From assembly GCA_965206025.1 (NCBI GenBank), contig CBDBIU010000004.1:310001-374000 (forward strand): a stretch of DNA of 64,000 nucleotides, given 5' to 3'. Source of the DNA: G963668345 sp965206025 (GTDB lineage Bacteria > Acidobacteriota > Terriglobia > Bryobacterales > UBA6623). Shown here piece by piece: positions 16,681 through 25,698 of this stretch. Each line of letters starts with the position of its first letter. Positions within the stretch are counted from its first letter, which is position 1. Under the pieces are notes generated by a model that saw nothing but the letters and a program-made list of their open reading frames with translations, did not search any database and had not been told where the DNA came from. The translations under genes were made by a program, and so were the position numbers.

Positions 16681-19215
16681 ATGAAGCCGATCAAGCCGCT
16701 GCTGTTGCTCGTGGCTTGCGGCGCTTCCGGCGTCGCCTCTTCCCCTCCCGATTTCCAACGCAACATCCTCCCGATCTTGAGCCGCCACTGTCTGCAATGC
16801 CACGGCGAGGCTGTGCACATGGGCAACCTCGATCTGCGGTCTCCGGCGTCCATGCTCCAAGGCGGCAATAAGGGGCTTGCGCTGGTCCAGGGATCGGCTC
16901 AACAAAGCCTGCTTTATCAGCGCATCGTCGACCAGTCGATGCCCATGGGCGAAGAGAAGCTCTCGGAAGAAGAGATCAGCCTTATCGGAGCGTGGATCAA
17001 CAGCGGCGCGAGCGCGGACGCATCCGGGACCTCGGAAGCCTCAAACGAACAGCCCGTTACCCGCCATTGGGCCTTTGTTCCGCCTGAGCGGCCCCAAATT
17101 CCCCAAGTCCATGACGGCGAATGGGTCCGTTCTCCCGTCGATGCCTTTATTTTGCGCGAGCTCGAGAAGCAGGGCATCCGGCCGTCCCCGCCCGCGGACC
17201 GCCGTACGATACAGCGCCGTGTCTACCTGGATTTGACCGGCTTGCCTCCGACGCCGGAAGAAGTGGAGGCTTTTCTTCAAGACGAGTCGGCCGATGCATA
17301 TGCCCGCGTCGTGGACGATCTTTTGTCGCGGCCCCAGTATGGAGAGAGATGGGCGAGACACTGGCTCGACGTCGTCCGCTACGCGGAGACGAATGGCTAC
17401 GAACGAGACGGGACGAAGCCGCACGCCTGGCGCTACCGCGACTACGTCATCGACGCGCTCAACAACGACAAGCCTTTCGACCGCTTCCTGACCGAACACC
17501 TTGCCGGCGACGAGATCGAAGGCTCCGATGCGGAGGCCCAGATCGCCACGACGTTCTTGCGTTTGGGTAGCTGGGACGACGAGCCCGCCGATCCGGACGT
17601 CGATCGCTATGACCAGCTCGATGACGTTCTCGGGGTGACCGCGACCGCGTTCCTCGGACTCACCATTCGCTGCGCGCGCTGCCATGACCACAAGTTCGAA
17701 CCCTTTCCGCAGGAAGACTATTACCGCCTGTTAGCCGTCTTTGAACCGCTGAAGCGGCCGCAGGACGGGCGCGCGGACCTGGATGTTCTCGTGGGAACCA
17801 AAGAGGAATTGGCGGTCTACGGCGAAGCCATGAAAAAAGCGGATGCCGAGGCCGACTTGGTCCGAGAGCCTCTCGAAGACGTCGGAAGGGTGATTCTCAA
17901 GCGCGCCCTTGAGAAGCATCAGGGATTGCCCGCGGAATTGAGCTGGTCAGAACAGGTGGAGACGGTGCTCGCCGCTCTTGCCGATCCGAAGAAAAGATCC
18001 GACAAGCAGAAGAAGTTGGTCGGGACTTTCCACGACCTTCTGGAGGAGGCTATCTGTCGGGAAGCCTCCCGGGAGGAGAGCGCTCAGCTTCTGGAGTATC
18101 AGTTACAGATCGCGAAAATCAATGCGTCCCGACCCAAGGAACCGCCCCGCGCCTACATCTGGCGCGAGGATGCCGAGATTTCTCCGACCCGCGTTTTCGC
18201 CAGGGGAGACGTCCGCCGACCGGGCCAGGAAGTAGAGCCGGGCGTGCCCTCGGTGTTCGGCGCGGACCGACTGGAAGCGCCTTCGGCCATCAAGAAGTCG
18301 ACGGGCCGCCGGCTCGCGCTGGCGCGCTGGATGACGCGGCCTGACAACCCGCTCGTCGCGCGAGTCATCGTCAACCGGCTTTGGCAGGGCCATTTCGGAG
18401 AGGGTCTGGTGGCCAGCGAGAACGACTTCGGCCTAATGGGGCAGCGCCCGACACATCCGCGGTTGCTTGACTACCTAGCCACGGAGTTGATCCTGTCCGG
18501 CTGGAGTCTGAAACATATCCACCGGTTGATCGTCACATCCAGTACGTTTCAGCTTTCCTCGGCCTGGGACCCGCAGTCGGCGAAAATCGATCCCGATCAG
18601 CGCTTGCTCTGGCGTTGGAAGCCGCGGCGCTTGGAGGCGGAGGCGGTTCGCGATTCCGTTTTGGCGCTCAGCGGGCAACTGAACCTCGAAATGCACGGAC
18701 CCAGCGTCTACCCCGCCCTGACGCAGGCCGTTCTGGAGGGACAATCCAGACCCGGAGAAGGCTGGGGAGAATCCACGGAGCAACAGGCCTCTCGCCGAAG
18801 CGTCTACGTCTTTTCGAAACGGAGCCTGGCCGTACCCGAGCTTGAAGCTCTTGACGCTCCCGATACATCGTCGAGTTGCGAGCAGCGACGGGTGTCGACT
18901 ACGGGTCCGCAGGCTTTGATATTCTTGAACGGCGACTTCATCCATCAGCAAGCCGGTCACTTCGCTGATCGACTTCTGCGAGAAGCGGGTGAGGATCCGA
19001 AAGAGCGAGTCACGCGGGCCTTTGAGCGGACTCTGGGGCGGTCACCGCGGCCGGGCGAGCTCAAAATGGCGCTCACGTTTCTCCGTGCTCACGAACGACA
19101 GATCCGAGCCGACCTACAGGCCGCCGAAAGAGACGTAGACGCGAGCGGCCGCGAAGCGCTGGAAGGCTTTCTGCTGACGCTGCTCAACACGAATGAGTTT
19201 TTCTATTTACACTGA
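16681..19215 (+). CDS. PSCyt1-DUF1549-DUF1553 cytochrome-like exported protein
   Basis: The 844-residue product has a signal peptide (1-20) and then a heme-binding C37-L-Q-C40-H41 in a PSCyt1 module, with a GEEKLSEEEISLIGAWI end typical of cytochrome c helices. DUF1549 follows (GERWARHWLDVVRYAE, and CARCHDHKFEPFPQEDYY around 335-355), then DUF1553 (ALARWMTRPDNPLVARVIVNR and later THPRLLDYLA). These proteins are frequent in Planctomycetes, Verrucomicrobia and Acidobacteria and usually sit next to a DUF1501 sulfatase-like gene. No DUF1501 gene is seen here; a broken SDR gene follows. An electron-transfer or polysaccharide-linked oxidative role is inferred only. Confidence 0.85.
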   Translation: MKPIKPLLLLVACGASGVASSPPDFQRNILPILSRHCLQCHGEAVHMGNLDLRSPASMLQGGNKGLALVQGSAQQSLLYQRIVDQSMPMGEEKLSEEEISLIGAWINSGASADASGTSEASNEQPVTRHWAFVPPERPQIPQVHDGEWVRSPVDAFILRELEKQGIRPSPPADRRTIQRRVYLDLTGLPPTPEEVEAFLQDESADAYARVVDDLLSRPQYGERWARHWLDVVRYAETNGYERDGTKPHAWRYRDYVIDALNNDKPFDRFLTEHLAGDEIEGSDAEAQIATTFLRLGSWDDEPADPDVDRYDQLDDVLGVTATAFLGLTIRCARCHDHKFEPFPQEDYYRLLAVFEPLKRPQDGRADLDVLVGTKEELAVYGEAMKKADAEADLVREPLEDVGRVILKRALEKHQGLPAELSWSEQVETVLAALADPKKRSDKQKKLVGTFHDLLEEAICREASREESAQLLEYQLQIAKINASRPKEPPRAYIWREDAEISPTRVFARGDVRRPGQEVEPGVPSVFGADRLEAPSAIKKSTGRRLALARWMTRPDNPLVARVIVNRLWQGHFGEGLVASENDFGLMGQRPTHPRLLDYLATELILSGWSLKHIHRLIVTSSTFQLSSAWDPQSAKIDPDQRLLWRWKPRRLEAEAVRDSVLALSGQLNLEMHGPSVYPALTQAVLEGQSRPGEGWGESTEQQASRRSVYVFSKRSLAVPELEALDAPDTSSSCEQRRVSTTGPQALIFLNGDFIHQQAGHFADRLLREAGEDPKERVTRAFERTLGRSPRPGELKMALTFLRAHERQIRADLQAAERDVDASGREALEGFLLTLLNTNEFFYLH

Positions 19216-19315
19216 GCAAGAATGTCACGGTCGCTCATTCGTGGCGTTCGCCAGACGTCGCGACCACGCATAGCGCTCGGAAACTCGCCGTGCTGAAAGA
19301 AAGGGCTACATATCG

Positions 19316-20024
19316 ATGAGTACGTTTCGTGATGTCAGCGGCAAAGTTGCTTTCGTTACCGGCGCGGCGCGAGGTCTCGGCAAGGGCATTGCGGAGACAT
19401 TGGCGCGGGAAGGCGTTCACGTCGTGATGGCCGACAAGCTGCCGTTGGTGGAGGAATCGTTTCAGGAGATCAGCAAGGCGTCTCCGGACAACCAGGGACA
19501 TGCGGTGGTGCTGGACGTGTCGGACGAACAGGCGTTCCAGGCAGCCATCGAAGGGGCGGTCAAGAAGCTTGGCAAGCTCGACATCATGGTCAACAACGCC
19601 GGCATGCACATGGATACCGGGAACGTCCGGGAGACCGACGCGGCGAAGCTGGACCGCATCATGGCGGTCAACTTCAAAGGGACGTTCTTTGGTTGTAAGT
19701 ACGCCAGCCGGCAGATGGTGCGGCAAAAAAGCGGCAGCATCATCAATATCGGCTCGTTTTTCGGCAAGGTCGGCCTCTTACGGCGCTTCCAAAGGAGCGA
19801 TACACACCATGACGCCGGCGCTGGCGATGGAAGTTGCCCCCTACCGGGTCAACGTCAATGCCTTGTGCCCGGGATTGGCGGCCACCGAGATGCATTGGTC
19901 CTTCGTCGAGGCGGACGCCAAAGCCCGGGGGATCACAGTCGAAGAGATGAAGCAGCTCGAACTCAAGGAGATTCCGCTGGGACGCTACGGTTGGCTGTTA
20001 CCGGCGACGGCTATCGCATGTTGA
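19316..20024 (+). pseudogene. Frameshifted short-chain dehydrogenase/reductase
   Basis: ATG 19316 opens a clear SDR: TGAARGLGKGIA cofactor loop, V-N-N-A-G at about 93-97, I-I-N-I-G-S catalytic serine. Near 19772 the frame changes by one base; the next frame continues at once with SYGASKGAIHTM (catalytic Tyr and Lys) and NVNALCPGLAATEMH to about 20000. The usual C-terminal D-I-A...S-Y-x-T-G-Q block is absent in every frame, and the reading ends at TGA 20022-20024. So the gene has at least one frameshift and no proper C-terminus. It is more likely decayed than a pure sequencing error. SDRs reduce or oxidise small alcohols and ketones with NAD(P). Confidence 0.7.
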
Positions 20025-20327
20025 GCAAGTTCCCCTCGGCGAAGCTGATCTCTTGTCCCTGTGTGGGATCCGTCCTGCCTTGACCCGGCGCAGCCCGCTA
20101 TCCTCAAGAGGGGAAAACCCCGGCGACCCAGGCATGGCGCTCGACGAACGACGAAAAAAACCAAACGAAGCCAATTTCTTTCAACTCTTTGTTAATCAAT
20201 TACTTACGGAGTTCTTCTGACTGGCTGTTGCCGCCGCGTGGTGGGAACAACCGGCGAATATCTCCACCTCTATAACGCCCTAACGGGTACTGAGAGTAAC
20301 AGGCTCGGACCTCAGGCTTGTACCCCA

Positions 20328-20356
20328 TTGCGCGCGGGAATGGCTGGGAGTACAAT
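20328..20356 (+). promoter_or_regulatory. Putative sigma70-type promoter of the FecR-like gene
   Basis: TTGCGC (20328-20333) and TACAAT (20351-20356) are separated by exactly 17 bp, and the ATG is 44 bp downstream with GGGAGG in between. The rest of the 20025-20400 gap shows nothing recognisable apart from an A-rich stretch near 20150. Confidence 0.5.
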
Positions 20357-20400
20357 TGTCTCCGGTGCTTCCTGGGGAGGACGGCGCCGCGGGAGGGTAA

Positions 20401-21195
20401 ATGAAGCGTCGGTGCGTCTTAGGCGTGCTTGTGTTTTTGTGCCTGGCTGCGACCGGCCTGGCGCAGGTTGCCATCTCGACGCAGGCGGGACTCATCCACC
20501 ATCACGTCGGGCAAGTGATGGTGGACGGCCAACCGGTTCCTTTCGACTCACACCGATTCGTCCAGCTTGATCCGGGTCAAGTTCTGGCTACCGACGACGG
20601 TCAAGCGGAAGTTCTTCTTTCGCCCCACAGCATCCTCCGTCTCGGCCCCAACAGCCGCGTCAAGCTGCTGTCCGACGATATTATCCACCCGAAGCTGGAG
20701 TTACTTCGGGGCTCGGCGGTAATCGATTCTTCGAGAGGGGCCACCGAGGCAATCGTTTCCCTGGTCTCCGGCTCATCGCTGGTTGACATCCGATCCGGCG
20801 GGCTTTATCGGCTGGACGCGCCGCTGGACCAGACCCCTGTTTTGAGGGTGTTTCGGGGAAAGGCTACCGCCCATGATGATGGGTTCGAATGGAGATTGAA
20901 GAGCCGCCAGGCAGTCCGGCTGGACTCGTCTTCCATCGGGGTGTACGCCTTTGACGCGGATACCCCCGACGCCTTAGACGAATGGAACCGGGAGCGGGGG
21001 GTGCGGATCGCCTGGCTCAACCGGCTGTCGAGCGGTCCGGGACGGCAGTTCGTCGACGGCCTGAGAAACATTGGGCGGCATCTGGGGAACGCGCGCTCGA
21101 ACTTGCGAAAAGGGATCCACCGAGGCCGACAGTTCCCCACGTCAGCGCGCCGCCGCCCTCGGGCTCAATCACGAAGCGCTTCCGGATCGGATTAG
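20401..21195 (+). CDS. Exported FecR-domain-like protein
   Basis: The 264-residue product has a signal peptide (about 1-22) followed by a FecR-like beta-rich region: a tag of glycine/valine strands, A-T-D-D-G-Q-A-E-V-L-L-S-P-H-S-I-L-R-L-G, then S-R-V-K-L-L and the Y-R-L-D repeat. In this family FecR-like domains without a sigma-regulator partner often bind peptidoglycan or polymers. No sigma factor lies next to it. The last 60 residues are very basic (R/K rich, ending RRRPRAQSRSASGSD). The start ATG follows GGGAGG. It stands alone. Confidence 0.65.
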   Translation: MKRRCVLGVLVFLCLAATGLAQVAISTQAGLIHHHVGQVMVDGQPVPFDSHRFVQLDPGQVLATDDGQAEVLLSPHSILRLGPNSRVKLLSDDIIHPKLELLRGSAVIDSSRGATEAIVSLVSGSSLVDIRSGGLYRLDAPLDQTPVLRVFRGKATAHDDGFEWRLKSRQAVRLDSSSIGVYAFDADTPDALDEWNRERGVRIAWLNRLSSGPGRQFVDGLRNIGRHLGNARSNLRKGIHRGRQFPTSARRRPRAQSRSASGSD

Positions 21196-21391
21196 CCCGC
21201 TTGTCTTGAGCAAGGGCCCGGCTTCCGCCGCTTCCCGAGCCGGCGCCGTCAGGCCGGCTCCCGCGCACACCCTGGCGACGAACAAAGCTGAGCCGCGAGC
21301 GAGTGGTCCATGGCCTGAGGTCCGGGCCGGAATAGATGGTAGGATGGCGATATCTCGCTGTTGCCAGCCAACGGCGAAGGCCCGCTCGCGC

Positions 21392-21546
21392 CTAGCAGCC
21401 CGTGATAAAAGTAAACGTCTCGAAAAATCGGGTACAGGAAGCCAATTCGCTTCGGGCTAAGTGCTTTGTTTCCAGGGCTATGACCGGGGCGAATTGGTGG
21501 CAGTCCCCATTTTTCGCTCCCCGCGACTTTCACCACGGCCTGCTAG
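21392..21546 (+). mobile_element. MITE-like element family 1, copy A (155 bp)
   Basis: The element starts CTAGCAGCCCGTGATAAAAG and ends TTTCACCACGGCCTGCTAG, imperfect terminal inverted repeats with CTAG at both tips. Inside are ATCGGGTACAGGAAGCCAATTCGC and CAGTCCCCATTTTTCGC, also found in copies B and C. It has no coding capacity. It takes up 155 bp of the 380-bp gap 21196-21575; the rest of that gap holds nothing recognisable. Confidence 0.7.
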
Positions 21547-21575
21547 TTAGAATGTTCAACGTCAGGAGAATCCAC

Positions 21576-22586
21576 ATGAAGTTCCGTTTACTTGCAGCCT
21601 TGCTGGTTTCGGCCGTAGCGCTGACAGGTCAGACGAAGAAGATCCTTGTTGTGGGCCAGAATGACGACATCGTTCGCGAGTGGCGGACGGCCTCCGACAA
21701 AGTGAAGCTCGTCCGCGTGACCAATAAAACCGTCATGAGCGAAATCGCCGACGCTCACGCGCTGATCGGCAACATCAAACCGGAATGGGTGCGTGCCGGC
21801 AAGAATCTTGAGTGGACGCAGACGATCAGCGCCGGTGTGGAGAAGGTGCTTCACCTGTCCGGTTCGAACGATCTGCGCGACAGCGATATCGTCCTCACCA
21901 ACAACCAAGTCGTACAGGGACCCGAGATCGCCGACCATGCCATGGCCATGTTGCTGGCGCTGACTCGCGCAATTCCCAAGTGGCTGAAGCTAAAGGGGGA
22001 ACAACGCTGGCAAAGGGACCCCGAGAATCTATTCGAGTTGAACGCCAAAACAGCGCTGGTGATCGGGGTAGGCGGCATAGGGAGACAGATCGCCTTGCGG
22101 TCATGGGCTCACGGCATGAAGGTGATCGGCGTCGATCCCGAAGACATGCCCTACACCCCTTATATCGAGCGTGTCGTCAAGCCGGACCAGCTTGATGAGG
22201 TGATCCCCCTGGCCGATGTTGTCTTCATGGCCGCGCCGCACACGCCGGAGAGCCACAAGATGATCGGCCCGGCCCAGTTCGAGCGAATGAAGAAGGGTTC
22301 GTACTTTATCGTCGTCAGCCGGGGCGGAACTTACGACCTCGATGCACTGGTCAAGGGGCTCGACGAAAAGCGATTGGCCGGGGCGGGTGTAGATGTGACC
22401 GACCCGGAGCCGCTTCCGACGGGGCATGCATTGTGGCAGTTCGACAACGCGGTCATCACACCGCATATCGCCGGCCGTTCGGACCGGGACCGGGCGCGCA
22501 TGCTGGGCACGGTGAAGGAAAACATCCGGCGCTTTGCCGAGGGCCTGCCGCTTATCAACGTGGTGGACAAGCACAAGGGCTACTAG
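21576..22586 (+). CDS. D-isomer 2-hydroxyacid dehydrogenase with an apparent signal peptide
   Basis: ATG 21576 is chosen because of the GGAG ribosome binding site 5-8 bp upstream; the earlier in-frame start at 21402 lies inside the MITE-like element. The 336-residue product has the full catalytic set: nucleotide loop G-V-G-G-I-G at 164-169, R249 in VVSRGG, E278 in DPEPLP and H297 in ITPHIAG. Unusually, residues 1-17 look like a cleavable signal peptide (K-F-R then a hydrophobic core and A-L-T-G). NAD is not normally available outside the cytoplasm. TAG 22584-22586 is inside a CTAG that begins the next repeat. An amidase gene follows. Confidence 0.8.
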   Translation: MKFRLLAALLVSAVALTGQTKKILVVGQNDDIVREWRTASDKVKLVRVTNKTVMSEIADAHALIGNIKPEWVRAGKNLEWTQTISAGVEKVLHLSGSNDLRDSDIVLTNNQVVQGPEIADHAMAMLLALTRAIPKWLKLKGEQRWQRDPENLFELNAKTALVIGVGGIGRQIALRSWAHGMKVIGVDPEDMPYTPYIERVVKPDQLDEVIPLADVVFMAAPHTPESHKMIGPAQFERMKKGSYFIVVSRGGTYDLDALVKGLDEKRLAGAGVDVTDPEPLPTGHALWQFDNAVITPHIAGRSDRDRARMLGTVKENIRRFAEGLPLINVVDKHKGY

Positions 22587-22622
22587 CCCGCTTTTCTCAC
22601 TACCAGGCGGCGCGCCCGGTCC
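22583..22622 (+). repeat. Left-end fragment of inverted-repeat family 2
   Basis: CTAGCCCGCTTTTCTCACTACC matches the family-2 terminus, but no matching right end lies before the amidase gene. Its CTAG contains the stop codon of the dehydrogenase gene. Confidence 0.5.
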
Positions 22623-22663
22623 ACTGCGGAGGCCGAGTCTTTCCCCTACAATGAATCGCTGAG

Positions 22664-23941
22664 ATGCGCACTCGAACCCCGGTCCCGCTGCGGGAGCTGA
22701 GCCGTCAAGTTCTGGACGGTCAGACGACCCCAAGCGAAGTGGTCGAGTACTGTCTGGAGCGCATCGACGAAACGGATGAAGTCACCGAAGCTTGGGCCCG
22801 CCTCGACAGCGACGGCGCCCGCCGCGAAGCAAGTCGCCTCAGCGACGAACTCAAGACCGGGCCGCCCCGCGGCGACCTGCACGGCATTCCTTTTGGCGTC
22901 AAGGACATTTTTGACACCGCCGGCCTAGCAACCGAATGGGGATCAGCGCTCTATCGAGGGCGGGTCCCTGCAAAAGACGCCGCCCTGGTGGCTCGCCTTC
23001 GCGAAGCGGGAGCCATTGTTCTCGGCAAGACGCATACGACCGCGTTCGCCTACTTCGACCCTGGGCCGACCAGGAATCCCCACAATGCGGAGCACACGCC
23101 GGGTGGTTCGTCGAGCGGCTCGGCCGCAGCCGTCGCGGAGAGCATGATTCCCTTCGCGCTGGGGAGCCAAACACAAGGATCGGTCATTCGCCCGGCGTCG
23201 TTTTGCGGCGTGGTGGGACTCAAGCCTTCCTTTGGGCGACTGCCGACTGGAGGCGTCCTGCCCTTCGCGCCCACTCTCGACCAGGTCGGGCTGTTCACCT
23301 CAACAGTCGACGACATGGCGTTCCTGTGGCGCGCCATGGGTGAAGCTGCTGGGACGAGACCGGCCGCGGACCGGCTGGCGGTTCCGGCATGGCCGATTGA
23401 CGGCGTCCTGGAGCCCGACATGCAAAGCGCGTTCGGCCAAGCCCTGGAACGTCTTCGTGCCGCCGGGTTCGCCGTGGACCCGGTTTCGCTGCCTGAAAGC
23501 TTCCACGATCTGCCGCGGGCGGCGAAGTGCGTGATGCGATTCGAAGCCGCCCAGGCGCACGGCGAGAAGTTCGAACAGCACGGGCCGGAAATCGGCGCCA
23601 AGCTTTTCGAGTTGCTCGCCGAAGGCCGCGGGACGACGCGCAGCGAGTACGAATCGTCGCTCGAAGCGCTGGTTCGGTCTCGCGCGGATTTCGCCGCGCT
23701 GACACAGAAATTTCCGGTCTGGGTAACGCCCGCGGCGCCGGGTCCGGCTCCCAAGGGATTGGCCTCGACCGGCGACCCTTGTTGCAACGTGCCCTTCACC
23801 GCTCTGGGCGTTCCCGCTGTGTCGCTGCCGTTCGGTTTCAGCCGGGACGGGCTGCCGCTGGGAATGCAACTCGCCGCCGGCAGGGACCAAGAAGATCTGT
23901 TGCTGTCCACGGCGCTACGGTGCGAAAGTAAGTTGATCTAG
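22664..23941 (+). CDS. Amidase-signature family hydrolase
   Basis: This 425-residue protein carries the Ser-cisSer-Lys triad: K80 in GIPFGVKD, the GGSSSGSAAAVA loop at 147-158 and the nucleophile S173 in SQTQGSVIR. It is closest to general amidases and GatA-like enzymes but lacks neighbouring gatB or gatC, so a hydrolase of small amides is more likely than a tRNA-dependent amidotransferase. TACAAT (22647-22652) lies 11 bp before the ATG with no ribosome binding site, so the mRNA may be nearly leaderless. The TAG stop is part of the CTAG opening the family-2 element at 23938. Confidence 0.8.
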   Translation: MRTRTPVPLRELSRQVLDGQTTPSEVVEYCLERIDETDEVTEAWARLDSDGARREASRLSDELKTGPPRGDLHGIPFGVKDIFDTAGLATEWGSALYRGRVPAKDAALVARLREAGAIVLGKTHTTAFAYFDPGPTRNPHNAEHTPGGSSSGSAAAVAESMIPFALGSQTQGSVIRPASFCGVVGLKPSFGRLPTGGVLPFAPTLDQVGLFTSTVDDMAFLWRAMGEAAGTRPAADRLAVPAWPIDGVLEPDMQSAFGQALERLRAAGFAVDPVSLPESFHDLPRAAKCVMRFEAAQAHGEKFEQHGPEIGAKLFELLAEGRGTTRSEYESSLEALVRSRADFAALTQKFPVWVTPAAPGPAPKGLASTGDPCCNVPFTALGVPAVSLPFGFSRDGLPLGMQLAAGRDQEDLLLSTALRCESKLI

Positions 23942-24135
23942 CCCGCGTTTCTCGCCAGGCGGCGAGGCGAAGCGCGTGAGAAGGCCGTTAGCGCGAGGCG
24001 CGGGAGGCTCAGCGTGGAGCCCCTTGAAGAACTCGAGCTTGCATGCATGCGTTGAGCACGACGAGCAAACCGAACGAAGTCATCCTGGGCTTATCGCCTG
24101 CTTCGGGCCGTCGGGTGTCGAGAAATGCGGGTTAG
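23938..24135 (+). mobile_element. Inverted-repeat element family 2, full copy (198 bp)
   Basis: Starts CTAGCCCGCGTTTCTCGCCA and ends TCGAGAAATGCGGGTTAG. Its two ends and interior align with the reverse complement of 36845-37044, for example GCTCGTCGTGCTCAACG and GAAGCGCGTGAGA blocks. No coding capacity. The amidase stop codon lies in its first four bases. The remaining part of the gap to trkA shows nothing recognisable. Confidence 0.7.
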
Positions 24136-24321
24136 AAAGCCGGCCGGGGCACGGTATTCACTGCCTTCGAAAACCGCTCGGTGGCGTATGTTAGTCTCAA
24201 GTCAGATTGTGACGTCGAGCCGAAAAAACTCCCCGATCCGTTCCCTCCCTTGGCCACAAAAGCGAGGTTTGCTTGGCCCTTTGCCGAGCCAACGGATGAA
24301 CCCGCTCGAGGTCCGCGTCTG

Positions 24322-25698
24322 ATGCGCATTCTCATCGCCGGCGGAGGCCAAGTCGGCGCACTCATCGCGGGCCGGCTGACTCGAGAGGGCAACGAAGTCG
24401 TCATTGTCGAGAAGGACGAAGAGCGCTGTAGCCAACTCGAGGAGGCGCTCGACGCCAAGGTGGTGCAAGGGAGCGGCGCCGGCGTGCTCTCCTTGCGGGA
24501 AGCCGGCCTCGGCAACGCGGAGATGCTGATTGCCGTCACGAGTTCGGACGAAATCAACGTCCTAGCCTGCCTCATCGCCCAGGCGGAATCGAACGTCCGG
24601 GTGAAGGTAGCGCGAGTTCGCACGCACGAAGTCGAGCATTGGCGCCGCGTCACCGCCCAAGCCGGCTTGGACATCGACCTCATCATTCACGCCGAGACCG
24701 ACATCACCGAGCGCATCATGCGCGTGGTGCGCGTCCCCGGCGTTTCCGACATCGTTGACTTCGCCGGCGGCGAGGTAAAGCTGTTCGGCATGAACGTGGA
24801 AGCTGACAGCTGGGTGGCCGGCAAGACTCTCGAGGAGCTGGACCGGGCGGGCCCGCCCCGGGACTCGCTCATCGCCATGATCTTCCGAGGCCAGCAGGTC
24901 ATCATTCCTCACGGCGCGGAAGTCCTTCGCCCGGGAGATCACATTTACATCGTCGCCACCGCCGCGAATCTCCACGACGTGATGCACTTCATGGGTCTCA
25001 CGGTCGAGAAATCTTTCGATCGCGTGATGATCATCGGCGGCAAACAGGTGGGCATCTGGGTCGCGGAAGCTCTTGAAAAGCAGGGCGTCAACGTAAGGCT
25101 GATCGAGCGCGACATCCGCCGTTGCGAAAAGATTTCCAGCATTCTCAGCAAGACGATCGTCGTCCACGGCGACGGAACCGACCAGGCAACCCTCGAGGAA
25201 GAGAACGTCGACGGAGTCGATGCCTTCCTGGCGCTGACCAACGACGATGAGGACAACATCATCGCCTCGCTTCTGGCCCGCCGCCTGGGAGCCAAGAAGG
25301 TCGTGGCCCTCATCAACCGCCTGAATTACTTGCCCATGGTGCAGCGGCTGGGCATCAACACCTCGGTCAGCCCTCGGCTGGCCGCGGTTGATCGCATCCT
25401 GCAATTTGTGCGCAAGGGGCACGTGCTGTCGGTGACGACCTTTGGCGTCGAAGAGGCGGAAGCGATCGAGCTGATTGCCGCGGAAGGGTCGAAATACGTG
25501 GGCCCGAAACTCTGTGACATCCACTTCCCCCGCGAGGCGATCGTGGGCGCGATCGCCAGGCCGGGCGGCGAAGTCATTGTTCCTCGCGGGAATGCCTCGA
25601 TTCAAGCGGGGGATCGCGTCATCTTCTTTACGCTCGAAAGTATCGTGCCGAAACTGGAGTCCGCCTTTCTCGTCGAGCCCAAGAAGGAATACGTGTGA
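24322..25698 (+). CDS. trkA: Trk system potassium uptake protein TrkA
   Basis: Starting at ATG 24322 the product has 458 residues, the usual TrkA length; the longer frame from 24181 adds unrelated residues. There are two RCK_N/RCK_C pairs: first Rossmann loop GGGQVG at 7-12 and acidic EKDEER after strand 2, second loop GGKQVG near residue 239. RCK_C domains end each half (the last with GNASIQAGDRVIFF). TrkA is the cytoplasmic NAD/ATP-binding gate regulator of TrkH. Its stop codon overlaps the trkH start by 3 bases (GTGA), so the two are translationally coupled. Confidence 0.95.
   Translation: MRILIAGGGQVGALIAGRLTREGNEVVIVEKDEERCSQLEEALDAKVVQGSGAGVLSLREAGLGNAEMLIAVTSSDEINVLACLIAQAESNVRVKVARVRTHEVEHWRRVTAQAGLDIDLIIHAETDITERIMRVVRVPGVSDIVDFAGGEVKLFGMNVEADSWVAGKTLEELDRAGPPRDSLIAMIFRGQQVIIPHGAEVLRPGDHIYIVATAANLHDVMHFMGLTVEKSFDRVMIIGGKQVGIWVAEALEKQGVNVRLIERDIRRCEKISSILSKTIVVHGDGTDQATLEEENVDGVDAFLALTNDDEDNIIASLLARRLGAKKVVALINRLNYLPMVQRLGINTSVSPRLAAVDRILQFVRKGHVLSVTTFGVEEAEAIELIAAEGSKYVGPKLCDIHFPREAIVGAIARPGGEVIVPRGNASIQAGDRVIFFTLESIVPKLESAFLVEPKKEYV

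Noticed and set aside
20238..20570. 110-residue frame overlapping the FecR-like start
   Set aside because: It overlaps the promoter and the signal peptide coding part of the FecR-like gene; no features.
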